In this document: positions 8,582 to 16,440 of the stretch, one piece after another
Position numbering within the stretch: position 1 is the stretch's first letter
Layout: every line of letters starts with the position of its first letter
Assembly: GCF_002056795.1 (NCBI RefSeq)
Contig: NZ_CP020104.1
Location: 6,147,501 to 6,211,500, forward strand
DNA length: 64,000 nt
Source of the DNA: Spirosoma aerolatum
GTDB lineage: Bacteria > Bacteroidota > Bacteroidia > Cytophagales > Spirosomataceae
Direction of reading: 5' to 3'
Position numbers and translations under genes: made by a program
Notes under the pieces: generated by a model
The model's database searches: none
Seen by the model: only the letters and a program-made list of their open reading frames with translations
Told to the model about the DNA's origin: nothing

Positions 8582-9588
8582 AAAAACTACTGTTATTCAG
8601 CCTCCTGGGCGTGGCTTCCTGTGAGCTGCCTCCCCGTCAGGGTTCGACTGCCGGAGTAGCAAACACCTTTACCGAAACAACCCCGCCAGGCGCTACGGAA
8701 GAGTACGTCATGGTGACAACTGCCGTGTCGATGCCCATGTACGTTAACCATGATCAGGCTACGTTCCTCCGTTGGGGCCGTGCGCACAAGGTGAAGGTAT
8801 CCATTCTGGGGCCTGCCGATTGGGACGTTCCGGCACAGATTAACACGATTGAGGAGGTGATTGGCACCCGTCCGGCGGGTTTACTTATCAACGGCACCGA
8901 TCCGGCCATTGGGCCGGTTCTTAACAAGGCAGTGGCGGCAGGCATACCCACGGTGGTGTACGATTCGGATATACCGAACTCAAAACGCCATGCCTTCCTG
9001 GGCACCGACTGGTATGAGATCGGTAAGATGCAGGGCAACGAGATGGTGCGGTTATTGGGCGGGAAAGGCAAAATCGCCTACATGGGTATTCTGGGCCTCA
9101 CCAACATGGAAGCGGGCTTTCGGGGGCTACTGGATGTGGTAAAGAACTACCCCGGCATCGAAATCGTCGGAAAATTTGACGATAAGGCCAACGTGGAAGA
9201 TGCTGCCCGGATCACTTCCGATCTGCTGGCAGCCCACCCCGACCTGGCCGGGTTGTGTGGCTTCGACTCCAACTCAGGACCAGGCATGGGGTTGGCCGTG
9301 AAAGAAGCCGGACGCGTCGGAAAGGTGAAAATCACTACGGTCGACTGGGAGCCGGAGCACCTTCAACTCGTTCAGGAAGGGGTTATCCAAATGCTGGCGG
9401 GTCAAAAACGAGAATTGTTTACCTGGTATGGGGCTCAGTTCCTGTATGATATGGTTCATCAAACCAACCGGCTTTCGGCTCATGATGAGCAAGCTGGCAT
9501 CACCAATATCCCTACCGCAGTGAATACGGGATTACTACGTATCACGAAAAAAAATGTGAATGAATTTATCAGCCGTTCGGCCAACTAG
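8578..9588 (+). CDS. Sugar-binding lipoprotein of ABC importer (Peripla_BP_4)
   Basis: A 336-residue substrate-binding protein of the RbsB type. The signal ends in GVASC with Cys 15, a lipobox, so it should be anchored to a membrane facing the periplasm. The mature protein shows the two-lobe ribose-binding fold: MVTTAVSMPMYVNHD, RPAGLLINGTDP, PTVVYDSDIPNSKR, FLGTDWYEIGKMQGNEM, CGFDSNSGPGMG and TTVDWEPEHLQLV. It is the last gene of the plus-strand operon and overlaps the permease stop by 4 bp. The ligand is inferred to be D-apiose from the catabolic neighbours; ribose, xylose or another aldose remains possible. Confidence 0.9.
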   Translation: MKKLLLFSLLGVASCELPPRQGSTAGVANTFTETTPPGATEEYVMVTTAVSMPMYVNHDQATFLRWGRAHKVKVSILGPADWDVPAQINTIEEVIGTRPAGLLINGTDPAIGPVLNKAVAAGIPTVVYDSDIPNSKRHAFLGTDWYEIGKMQGNEMVRLLGGKGKIAYMGILGLTNMEAGFRGLLDVVKNYPGIEIVGKFDDKANVEDAARITSDLLAAHPDLAGLCGFDSNSGPGMGLAVKEAGRVGKVKITTVDWEPEHLQLVQEGVIQMLAGQKRELFTWYGAQFLYDMVHQTNRLSAHDEQAGITNIPTAVNTGLLRITKKNVNEFISRSAN

Positions 9589-10227
9589 TTTTTCTTGCTT
9601 ACTGGGCCAAACCAAGGGTATTGAAATCAATATCCAGCAATTGCCGAATACTGCTAACTACCAGTTGATTTCTCACCCATGATCCATCCAGTTTCATGGT
9701 TACCTGGCGGAGAAGCGTCTGTGCCTGCAACTGGCAATTAATAGTCACGACTAGTAACCTGAGACGAACGCAGGAATTCATGAATAGTCAAGAGGATAGG
9801 CGTTTACAAATACGGGTTAAGACCCTATTCGCCAAATAAGTAAAGCCCCTACGATTATGCGATTCCAATCCGTTCAGATGTTTGGTCCTACAAAGAAGTC
9901 ATGAACGCCTTAACTGATTGTTCAGCTAACAGTATATACCCAGTGTCCTTATTTAGTTTTAACTACGTCGGCTCGGTACAACGTGCTGTGTTCGTTAATG
10001 ACTTCATTGGTGCAAGCACCACTGTGCTTGCCAGGACGAGCCAATATTAAAATCGTTCAAGAACAGGTATGGGAGTGTGCAATATTCGCCGATAATGCAT
10101 TGATAATAAGGCAATTATTACATCTCTGTATCATTCAAATTGTCCGCGAAAACGCCCGAATAAAATCAGGGCATAACACCCCTCGTATTATCTCCAGGCA
10201 ATATCGGCGGTTAATTTTCAGGCACAT
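9589..10227. other. Intergenic stretch without a supported gene
   Basis: About 640 bp between the binding-protein gene and the decayed PA14 region. The short open frames here (for example 9599-9781 minus, 60 codons, and 9983-10234 plus) lack recognisable domains and supporting context. The stretch probably holds decayed DNA connected with the adjacent pseudogene. Confidence 0.5.
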
Positions 10228-10622
10228 GAAATAATGCTGAAGCTGGTGCTCGGCGATGCCTTCTGTCTGCCACTTCCACTCAAGAATGGGCTTTCCCTCG
10301 CCCGTATAATGATAATAAATTCGGAAGGGATGGTAACCTGCTTTTAAGTTGACCACTGCCGAAATGGGAAGCATCAATTTAGGCTGATCGGGATAGAGCT
10401 GCGGTCTAAAACCAGCGCTTCGTGTAGCCGCAAAACATAGCTACCGTTTCCATACATACTGAACTGGTACATGCCATCCTTGGGTATTTTTAGATAACCT
10501 TCCAGGTAAACCATACCTGGCTGAATTCCTGTTTTGGTCAGGTCGGTATTCGGTTTGATACCCGATTGCGTGGTTGGACAACTGCTAAGATCTGCTACCC
10601 AGGGGAATGCGCCCATAACGCT
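10228..10622 (-). pseudogene. Decayed PA14-type domain, former C-terminal extension of the sulfatase
   Basis: Directly after the sulfatase TAA (10623-10625) the same frame continues as SVMGAFPWVADLSS and then a PA14-like segment (GMVYLEGYLKIPKDGMYQFS, then LRLHEALVLDR). Near 10398-10403 the frame shifts by one base; the other frame carries on as LYPDQPKLMLPIS, LKAGYHPFRIYYH and GKPILEWKW. Together they form one recognisable PA14 carbohydrate-binding domain of about 130 residues broken by one stop and one frameshift. The in-frame junction suggests the domain was once fused to the sulfatase. Homology is judged by eye. Confidence 0.6.
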
Positions 10623-11993
10623 TTATTTAGCTTTTCGCACCGGCATGGATGCGCCGACTTCCTGCCGCCAGTTACGGAGCAATTTGGCTAATTCAGCGGT
10701 TTTAGCCGTATTATTCTGGCTTAGGTCATGCGATTCACTAAGGTCGTTACGTAGGTTGAACAGCTCGCGCTGACCCGTTTCGTAGCTCTCCACCAGTTTC
10801 CAGTCGCCCAGACGAACGGCTCCGGCCGGTCGTCCCAACTGATTGCTGAAATGCGGATAATGCCAGAAAATAGCGCCCCGATTAAGTGAGTCGGTTGGGT
10901 TTGTCAATAACGTCCGAAAACTTCGGCCGTCGGGTGTTTCCTGAGTCGGTATGGGGTGGCCAATCAGGTCCAGCAGTGTGGGAGTAAAATCGGTATTGAT
11001 AACGTAACTGGTTGCTGTCTGGTTCTGCGGAATCGTACCCGGCCAGCTCACCACCAGCGGCACCCGAATTCCACCTTCGTAGACATGGCCTTTCCATTTC
11101 CGAAGCGGAGCCAGATTGGTTGGCGTTGGACCCAGTTCGGGCAATCCTACGCCCCCATTATCGGATGTAAAAATGACGAGGGTGTTTTTAGTTAGTCCCA
11201 ACTCGTTCAATTTCGCCACGATCCGCCCTACGCCGTCGTCGAGACTTTCGAGCATGGCTGCGTAGTACGGATTGTAGTCTTCGCCCCACTTATTGTAATT
11301 CATCAGGTATTTATTCAGCTTGTCGGCACGGGGTATAATCATAACATGGGGAGCCGAATAGGGCACATACAGGAAAAAGGGCTTCTGGCGGTCGGCCTGC
11401 TGAATAAAGTCAACGGCGTAGTCGGTCAGTTTATCGGTCAGATACGCCTGACCGTTGTCACGGAATTCGGTTTTATAGCTATCCTCATAAATACCATACT
11501 TGTAATAATCCAGCCCATTACGACCAATAACCCGGGTATAGCCAAATCCCTGCGACCAGGGGGCCAGTGAATCAGCGCCCCCCAGATGCCACTTCCCGAC
11601 CATTCCCGTCTGATACCCCAGTGTGCGTAAGCGCTCAGCGAGCGTTACTTCTGAACTGGGCAGGTATTGCCGCCAGGGAGCCGGATCGACAGGCGAAAGG
11701 GAATCGGTTCGTAGACCACCCAGAAAATTGGTCAATTGAAGGCGGGCCGGGTGCTTGCCTGTCAGTATAGCAGCCCGACTGGGTGAACAAACCGGACTAG
11801 CGGCATAGGCTTGTGTGAACCGAATGCCTTTCCGCGCCAGCGAGTCAATAAACGGCGTTTGGTGGCGTTTATGACCATAGCAGCTCAGATCGGTATAACC
11901 CAGATCGTCGGCTACAATCAGGACGATATTCGGTCGGGGTGACTGAGCCATTATCCCCATAGGTAGTAGTAGCAGGAAAAGGAGTTGCTTCAT
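10623..11993 (-). CDS. Exported sulfatase (arylsulfatase family S1)
   Basis: A 456-residue sulfatase with a signal peptide (MKQLLFLLLLPMGIMAQ). The metal site begins VLIVADDLGYTDLSCYG, and the formylglycine signature is CSPSRAAILTG (about residues 67-77), where the Cys would be matured to formylglycine. Further conserved parts are GKWHLGG (about 136-142), APHV and TSDNGG (about 280-285). It hydrolyses sulfate esters, presumably on a glycan, in the periplasm or at the surface. A PA14 remnant follows in the same frame, so the present C-terminus (VRKAK) may be a secondary truncation, although the catalytic domain itself looks complete. The other sulfatase lies 23 bp upstream on the same strand. 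Confidence 0.92.
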   Translation of the reverse strand: MKQLLFLLLLPMGIMAQSPRPNIVLIVADDLGYTDLSCYGHKRHQTPFIDSLARKGIRFTQAYAASPVCSPSRAAILTGKHPARLQLTNFLGGLRTDSLSPVDPAPWRQYLPSSEVTLAERLRTLGYQTGMVGKWHLGGADSLAPWSQGFGYTRVIGRNGLDYYKYGIYEDSYKTEFRDNGQAYLTDKLTDYAVDFIQQADRQKPFFLYVPYSAPHVMIIPRADKLNKYLMNYNKWGEDYNPYYAAMLESLDDGVGRIVAKLNELGLTKNTLVIFTSDNGGVGLPELGPTPTNLAPLRKWKGHVYEGGIRVPLVVSWPGTIPQNQTATSYVINTDFTPTLLDLIGHPIPTQETPDGRSFRTLLTNPTDSLNRGAIFWHYPHFSNQLGRPAGAVRLGDWKLVESYETGQRELFNLRNDLSESHDLSQNNTAKTAELAKLLRNWRQEVGASMPVRKAK

Positions 11994-12016
11994 AACAGCT
12001 TACTGTCTATTGCAGT

Positions 12017-13687
12017 TTATTCTTTCATTTTCAGCTCTTTACTGGGCAAATAGCCAATTCGCTGCGCAACGACCCGTAATGAATCGCCCGGCTGGAGCAT
12101 CAATATCTGGCCACTATATACCTGCCAGACATTGGCTTGATCCGTGCCATGTTTGAGAATATACCCTACTGAAGCCCCCGGTGTAGCGCATCGAATACGA
12201 ATGGTATGCCCGGTTTTTACCAGTTCTGGCGAAGCGGTTTTTGGGGGCTCATTTCCCCCATTCCACATCTGTTTTAGCATGGCTGCCTCAGAAACAGCGC
12301 TCTTATCCCCCACCTTTTTCAGCCAGGCATCCATCTGGCCACGTAATTCCTCAAGCTTGGCCTTGTATTTCGGATTGTCGACCAGATTGGTAAACTCATC
12401 GGGATCAGTTTGGGTATCGCATAGTTCTTCGGCGGGTTTGGTCGGGCGGAACCACATCATCTGGGTTGCGTTCAGTTTGCCTTCGTCGCGGAGTTGCAGC
12501 AGTTCCTTCATCATCGGCATATTCAGTCGGAATTCAATGTTCTGGTAGTACGGTTTTTCGGGCATGAAATTCCGGTAGTACTTAAACCGCCCATCGCCCA
12601 CGGCCCGTACCCGATCTACCGGCATATCCATCCGATCTCGCCCGGCAAAAATGTAGTTACGTGGTGATTTAGCCTCCTGCGCTCCTAAGAAAGCCTGCCC
12701 CTGAATATACTCAGGAATCGGAATGTTGGCCAATGACAGCACCGTAGGCGCCAGATCGACAAAGCTAATGAGTTGGTCATCTATTGATCCCACACGGCCA
12801 GCGCCTTTGATGCGGAACTGCTCAGGAATCCGAACAATCATGGGTACACGTAGCCCCCGGTCATACACTTCCCGCTTCACGAAGGGGAGTCCATCGCCGT
12901 GATCGGAATAGAAAAAGATAATCGTGTTATCGTAGAGGCCGTCGTCTTTGAGTTGCTGAATGATGCCGCCCATGATCGAGTCCATCCGCATTACGTTGGT
13001 CAGATTTCGGGCAATGTCATGTCGTACGGTTTTGGTATCAGGATAATAGGCTGGGACGATCACCTCTTCGGGCCGAACCAGCAGCGGCTCCTTTTCCCTT
13101 GACCAGATTTGCGACTCATGGGTTATAACGGAGTTAAAGATGGCAAAGAAGGGCTTACCAGTAGGCCGGTTTCGCCAGTGGGCTTTTGGGCTGCTTTCGT
13201 CCCATACCGTAACGGGAGGCAGAAACTGGTAATCCTGTTTTACATTATTGGTACAGTAATAGCCCGCTTTACGTAGGTATTCCGGAAAGCAATGGACATA
13301 ATCTGGAATCACAGCCGAATACGTTTTCACGGGCGAAAATTTATGCGGATACGGATCGCCCTGTAGTGTACGCATGTGCTGAGTTCCGATCGACATCTGA
13401 TACATACCCGTAATAATGGACGACCGACTGGGTGCGCAAACCCCAGCCGTTGAATACACATGCGAATACCGGACGCCTTCAGCAGCCAGTCGATCAAGAT
13501 TAGGTGTTTTCACCTGCTTGTCGCCAAAACAGGCCAGATGATAGGACATATCCTCGCAGGTAATCCAGAGAATATTCGGACGTTCAGGTACCTGAGCCGC
13601 TGGCTCGCGAATCGAAAAAGAGGCCCAACCCGATAGCTGGGTAGCCAGACCTACCAGAATGGCAAACAGTGGAAATCGATAAGTCAT
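12017..13687 (-). CDS. Exported sulfatase, heparan N-sulfatase-like
   Basis: A 556-residue sulfatase with an N-terminal signal (to about residue 22). It has ILWITCEDMSYHLACFG for the metal site, the signature CAPSRSSIITG (about residues 84-94) with the Cys that becomes formylglycine, FYSDHGDG (about 256-263) and RVPMIVRIP. Asp/His placement and the CEDMS opening resemble the sulfamidase-type branch of family S1. The last 80 or so residues (from about 470) look like a beta-rich C-terminal domain seen on some surface glycan enzymes. It is followed by the 456-residue sulfatase and is likely co-transcribed with it. The substrate is unknown; sulfated plant or algal glycans are possible. Confidence 0.9.
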   Translation of the reverse strand: MTYRFPLFAILVGLATQLSGWASFSIREPAAQVPERPNILWITCEDMSYHLACFGDKQVKTPNLDRLAAEGVRYSHVYSTAGVCAPSRSSIITGMYQMSIGTQHMRTLQGDPYPHKFSPVKTYSAVIPDYVHCFPEYLRKAGYYCTNNVKQDYQFLPPVTVWDESSPKAHWRNRPTGKPFFAIFNSVITHESQIWSREKEPLLVRPEEVIVPAYYPDTKTVRHDIARNLTNVMRMDSIMGGIIQQLKDDGLYDNTIIFFYSDHGDGLPFVKREVYDRGLRVPMIVRIPEQFRIKGAGRVGSIDDQLISFVDLAPTVLSLANIPIPEYIQGQAFLGAQEAKSPRNYIFAGRDRMDMPVDRVRAVGDGRFKYYRNFMPEKPYYQNIEFRLNMPMMKELLQLRDEGKLNATQMMWFRPTKPAEELCDTQTDPDEFTNLVDNPKYKAKLEELRGQMDAWLKKVGDKSAVSEAAMLKQMWNGGNEPPKTASPELVKTGHTIRIRCATPGASVGYILKHGTDQANVWQVYSGQILMLQPGDSLRVVAQRIGYLPSKELKMKE

Positions 13688-13735
13688 AGGAAGCTATTTT
13701 TAGACAGCATTAACAGGCTTGGAAATCACTGACAA

Positions 13736-14047
13736 TCAACTGGCTAATCGGGTGAGAAAAAAAAGTTTTACATGTTTTAATTCCATTTTTTCGGGGGGTT
13801 TACGGACGCGGATGGTAAGTGTTGTCGGCCCAGCCTTCAATGGGAGCCAGCCTACGGACTTCGGTATCCACTTATCAGAGGTAAGACCATCAATCGCTTT
13901 CTCTACCGATACGTCGCCCGCCGAAACCTGTAAAACCGGCTCTCCAACGCTTTTCCCCTGAAGAGTCAAGGTGATGTCATAATTGCCTGATCGTATGCTA
14001 CTGGAATTAGTAGTCGCTAAACCAGTATGAATACCTATCTTAATGAT
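13736..14047 (-). pseudogene. Remnant of a sulfatase-type C-terminal domain
   Basis: A frame of about 104 codons without a proper start, preceded in frame by a stop near 14050. It reads SGNYDITLTLQGKS, WIPKSVGWLPLKAG, TTLTIRVRKPPEK and VKLFFLTR. This resembles the beta-rich C-terminal module of Bacteroidota N-acetylgalactosamine-6-sulfatase-like proteins (pattern GNYDVTLTY ... TLTLRATK ... VRLLMLTR). The sulfatase catalytic domain is absent. I read it as the 3' stub of a deleted gene next to two intact sulfatases; the family match is from memory. Confidence 0.4.
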
Positions 14048-14213
14048 TTATTAGGCTATAACCGGGGCGCCAGAGCGTAAGGAGAACCAGTTTTTACGCC
14101 TACAAACGGAAGCCTACCAAACCGTTATTCAAATCGCGGAAGAACAATTTCATAACCCTATCATAAAAAAGCCGGTCCGCACCGGCGGACCGGCCAAGCG
14201 GCCGAAAAGTTAA
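14027..14213 (+). pseudogene. Possible IS helper/orfA transposase remnant
   Basis: In two plus-strand frames (ATG at 14027 reading MNTYLNDLLGYNRGA, then a +1 shift) the DNA encodes ENQFLRLQTEAYQTVIQ, IAEEQFHNPIIKKP and stops at 14211-14213. A glutamate-rich helix followed by an IPIRKKxG-like tail is typical of the coiled-coil end of IS3-type OrfA proteins in this phylum. No OrfB or terminal repeats were found, and it overlaps the sulfatase remnant, which would fit an insertion-and-deletion scar. Confidence 0.3.
14165..14194 (-). terminator. Intrinsic terminator after the ECF sigma gene
   Basis: GCCGGTCCGC (14171-14180), loop ACCG, GCGGACCGGC (14185-14194) is a perfect 10-bp stem. Read on the minus strand it is followed immediately by six T residues (AAAAAA at 14165-14170 on plus). 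It lies about 100 bp after the sigma-factor stop codon and would end the long minus-strand operon. Confidence 0.75.
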
Positions 14214-14292
14214 CTCGTCGCTACCTTAGTGGGTTTACTATCTGTCCAACTCAATCAGTAGCATGCGGTTGCGTATTGGCCTGTGACCATTG

Positions 14293-14877
14293 TTATAAAG
14301 CACCCAGTTTCTCTAATGATTTCTGCACATAAACCCGTAGACTCTTCAGGGCTACGTTGAGAGTGTTGTAGACCGTTTTTATGGATATATCCATCACCTC
14401 AGCGGCTTGCTGATACGTCAGCCCTTTCATGTACACCAGATAAAGTATCTCTTTCTGGCGCTTGGGCAGTTTGTTCAGTTCTGCCCTGACTACCCAGTTT
14501 TGCTGGTCGGCCAATTCCCGTTCAACCATGGCCTGCTCATAGGACTGACTGAAAAGATCGGCCTGATCAAAATGGTACTCCTCCGAAGACAACCGCTTCA
14601 GCCGACTTACTGCATCCAGCAACCGACGGCGCAAAGCCCGGTAGAGATAGAACCGGATGTTATCGGTAGCACCCAGCCGATCCCGGTTTTCGTATATATG
14701 CAGAAACAAGCCGTGCAGGCAATCTTCAACGAGAGGCTTGTTCCGAACCAGGTTATACCCATACCGATACAAATCTGCCGCAAACAAATCATAGAGCTGC
14801 GAGAAAGCGTCGCGGCTTCCGGCACGACAGGCATTCCACAACTGGACGTGTTCGCTGGTAGTCAGTCGGTTATTCAT
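14293..14877 (-). CDS. ECF-type RNA polymerase sigma-70 factor
   Basis: A 194-residue sigma factor with region 2 (about 25-92, including YRYGYNLVRNKPLVEDCLHGLFLH and FYLYRALRRRLLD) and region 4 helix-turn-helix (about 130-185, including LPKRQKEILYL, MKGLTYQQAAEVMD and SIKTVYNTLNVALKSL). This is the RpoE-like group that in Bacteroidota normally partners a FecR anti-sigma and a SusC-type transporter. No FecR gene is adjacent here. It lies 17 bp downstream of a glycan-enzyme gene at the very end of the minus-strand PUL and is followed by a strong terminator, so it may be co-transcribed with the PUL. Confidence 0.9.
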   Translation of the reverse strand: MNNRLTTSEHVQLWNACRAGSRDAFSQLYDLFAADLYRYGYNLVRNKPLVEDCLHGLFLHIYENRDRLGATDNIRFYLYRALRRRLLDAVSRLKRLSSEEYHFDQADLFSQSYEQAMVERELADQQNWVVRAELNKLPKRQKEILYLVYMKGLTYQQAAEVMDISIKTVYNTLNVALKSLRVYVQKSLEKLGAL

Positions 14878-14894
14878 GGATGGACGGTAAAGAG

Positions 14895-16409
14895 TTACTG
14901 AAATGTCACCAGGCTTTTATCGGCAATCAGGATGGGCGCGTCGTAGATCGGGATGTCCGTAAAGGTGTAGAGGCTGCCCGTTTTTTTCCATTGACTGGCC
15001 GGAATTTCGTACACGCCACCCGTAATGATGTCTACGTAAACCGGCGTGTCGAGGTTGGCGTTGGAAAACGTGAACGACAGGTTGCGGGTTGCGTTCGACT
15101 CGACGGGAATGTAATCGTTCGCCCAGATTGTAAATAGCTGTTTCTTTGTGTCTTTATGCTGGTAGCCATACACGGCCAGGCTCCGGTCGGTACCCGGCGA
15201 AAAGGTCATTTCGGCCTTGTTTTCAGGAACAAACGTCCGATTGAAGCTTTGCTCCAGCTTTTTGATGCGTTGAAGCGAATGGTCGAAGATGGCCGTCACG
15301 TTCTGAATGGCATAGTAGGCGATTTTGGGCCGGATCGCCCGTTTCGTCGAATCAGACTTGATAATCCCTTTGTAGTTGAGCCGATGAATGGGCCCGCTGG
15401 TATACGCCATTTCAATGATACCGAACACACTCGATTCAATGTCGTGCCCCAGATCGCCCAGCATCCGGCGGGTGTCCCATTTGGCCTGCGTCAACTCCGA
15501 CCACTCGTAATCACCCAGGGCCCCCCGACCAAAACCGGGACTCGATGGCGCACCATTTTCGCCCTGTCGCAGTGGAATAGTGGGCGCGTATTTATCCAGG
15601 ACAGCCCGTAACTGCATTACTTTCGGATAGTGCGAATCGGGGTTGTAGGTATAGTCGTGGTAGGTAAAATTATCGAAGAGGTTGATCTTCTTTTTCTCGG
15701 CTAGCACCTTGAAAAACCGGTCTGCATAATCCAATCCGATATGTCCCAGTGCCAGCCCCGACACCTTTGCTTCGGGTTGGATGCGCTTGATAATGTCGAT
15801 GGTTCGGATATTCAGGGCAGCCGCTTTTTCGGGGGTGTTCTCCTGATTGTCGCCAAAGTTGGGTTCATTCCAGATTTCCCAGTCTACCACTTTGTCTTTA
15901 TACCGTTTCACCATCGCTTCCACCCAGCGGTCCCAGGCTTCCAGTGCTTCGTTAGAGGTAGGCACTCCGGCACCCAAATTCGACCCACCCCCATTAGGAT
16001 AATTATGGTTGCCGTATGAGGTTTGCAGCCAGGGTTTCAGCCCCCGTTTATGAGCGTCATCAATGATGTGGTCAAGCCATACCCAGTCATATTGACCCTT
16101 TATTTTTTCGGTTTTGTCCCAGCCAGCCTGCATCCTCAACCGCTTGATTCCCAGCGGAACGAGATATTCCTTATACTGGTCATAATCGGTAAAGTCGCGG
16201 TCCATCGTCTCGCAGCCGATTAGCCAGTTAGAAGATTCAATTTCTCTGGTCGAGCGGGGCTTCACGCTACCCAATCGGGGCAGAGAAATTGAAAAATCTG
16301 TTTTCACCCGGTCTTTCGATGTATCAATGGACTGAGAAAAAACCGCATCCATTTGGATTGCGAGCAAACAAAGGGCAGTAAATGTGATGTTAACGAAATT
16401 GGTTGCCAT
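14895..16409 (-). CDS. Clan GH-A glycoside hydrolase, paralogue 1 (GH39-like)
   Basis: A 504-residue exported protein (signal to about residue 25). It has a TIM-barrel layout with VVDWEIWNEPN, where Glu 182 is the expected acid/base, and RQGENGAPS, where Glu 284 is the expected nucleophile. A beta-rich C-terminal domain (about 400-504) ends DAPILIADKSL. It is a clear paralogue of the proteins at 25234-26670 and 26675-28108, sharing DRDxTDYxxYKxYL, the SYGN motif and the C-terminal IYDAPILIAD block. The arrangement is like GH39 but I cannot assign a numbered family with confidence. Substrate unknown; it probably trims oligosaccharides in the periplasm as part of the PUL. Confidence 0.78.
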   Translation of the reverse strand: MATNFVNITFTALCLLAIQMDAVFSQSIDTSKDRVKTDFSISLPRLGSVKPRSTREIESSNWLIGCETMDRDFTDYDQYKEYLVPLGIKRLRMQAGWDKTEKIKGQYDWVWLDHIIDDAHKRGLKPWLQTSYGNHNYPNGGGSNLGAGVPTSNEALEAWDRWVEAMVKRYKDKVVDWEIWNEPNFGDNQENTPEKAAALNIRTIDIIKRIQPEAKVSGLALGHIGLDYADRFFKVLAEKKKINLFDNFTYHDYTYNPDSHYPKVMQLRAVLDKYAPTIPLRQGENGAPSSPGFGRGALGDYEWSELTQAKWDTRRMLGDLGHDIESSVFGIIEMAYTSGPIHRLNYKGIIKSDSTKRAIRPKIAYYAIQNVTAIFDHSLQRIKKLEQSFNRTFVPENKAEMTFSPGTDRSLAVYGYQHKDTKKQLFTIWANDYIPVESNATRNLSFTFSNANLDTPVYVDIITGGVYEIPASQWKKTGSLYTFTDIPIYDAPILIADKSLVTFQ

Positions 16410-16440
16410 GTAGGAGATGAGTTTAACAGACAGTCCGGGA

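Noticed and set aside
9599-9781. 60-codon minus-strand frame after the binding-protein gene
   Set aside because: No recognised domain; in-frame stop just upstream; probably decayed or chance sequence.
9983-10234. 83-codon plus-strand frame
   Set aside because: Antisense to the decayed PA14 region at its end and without protein-like features.
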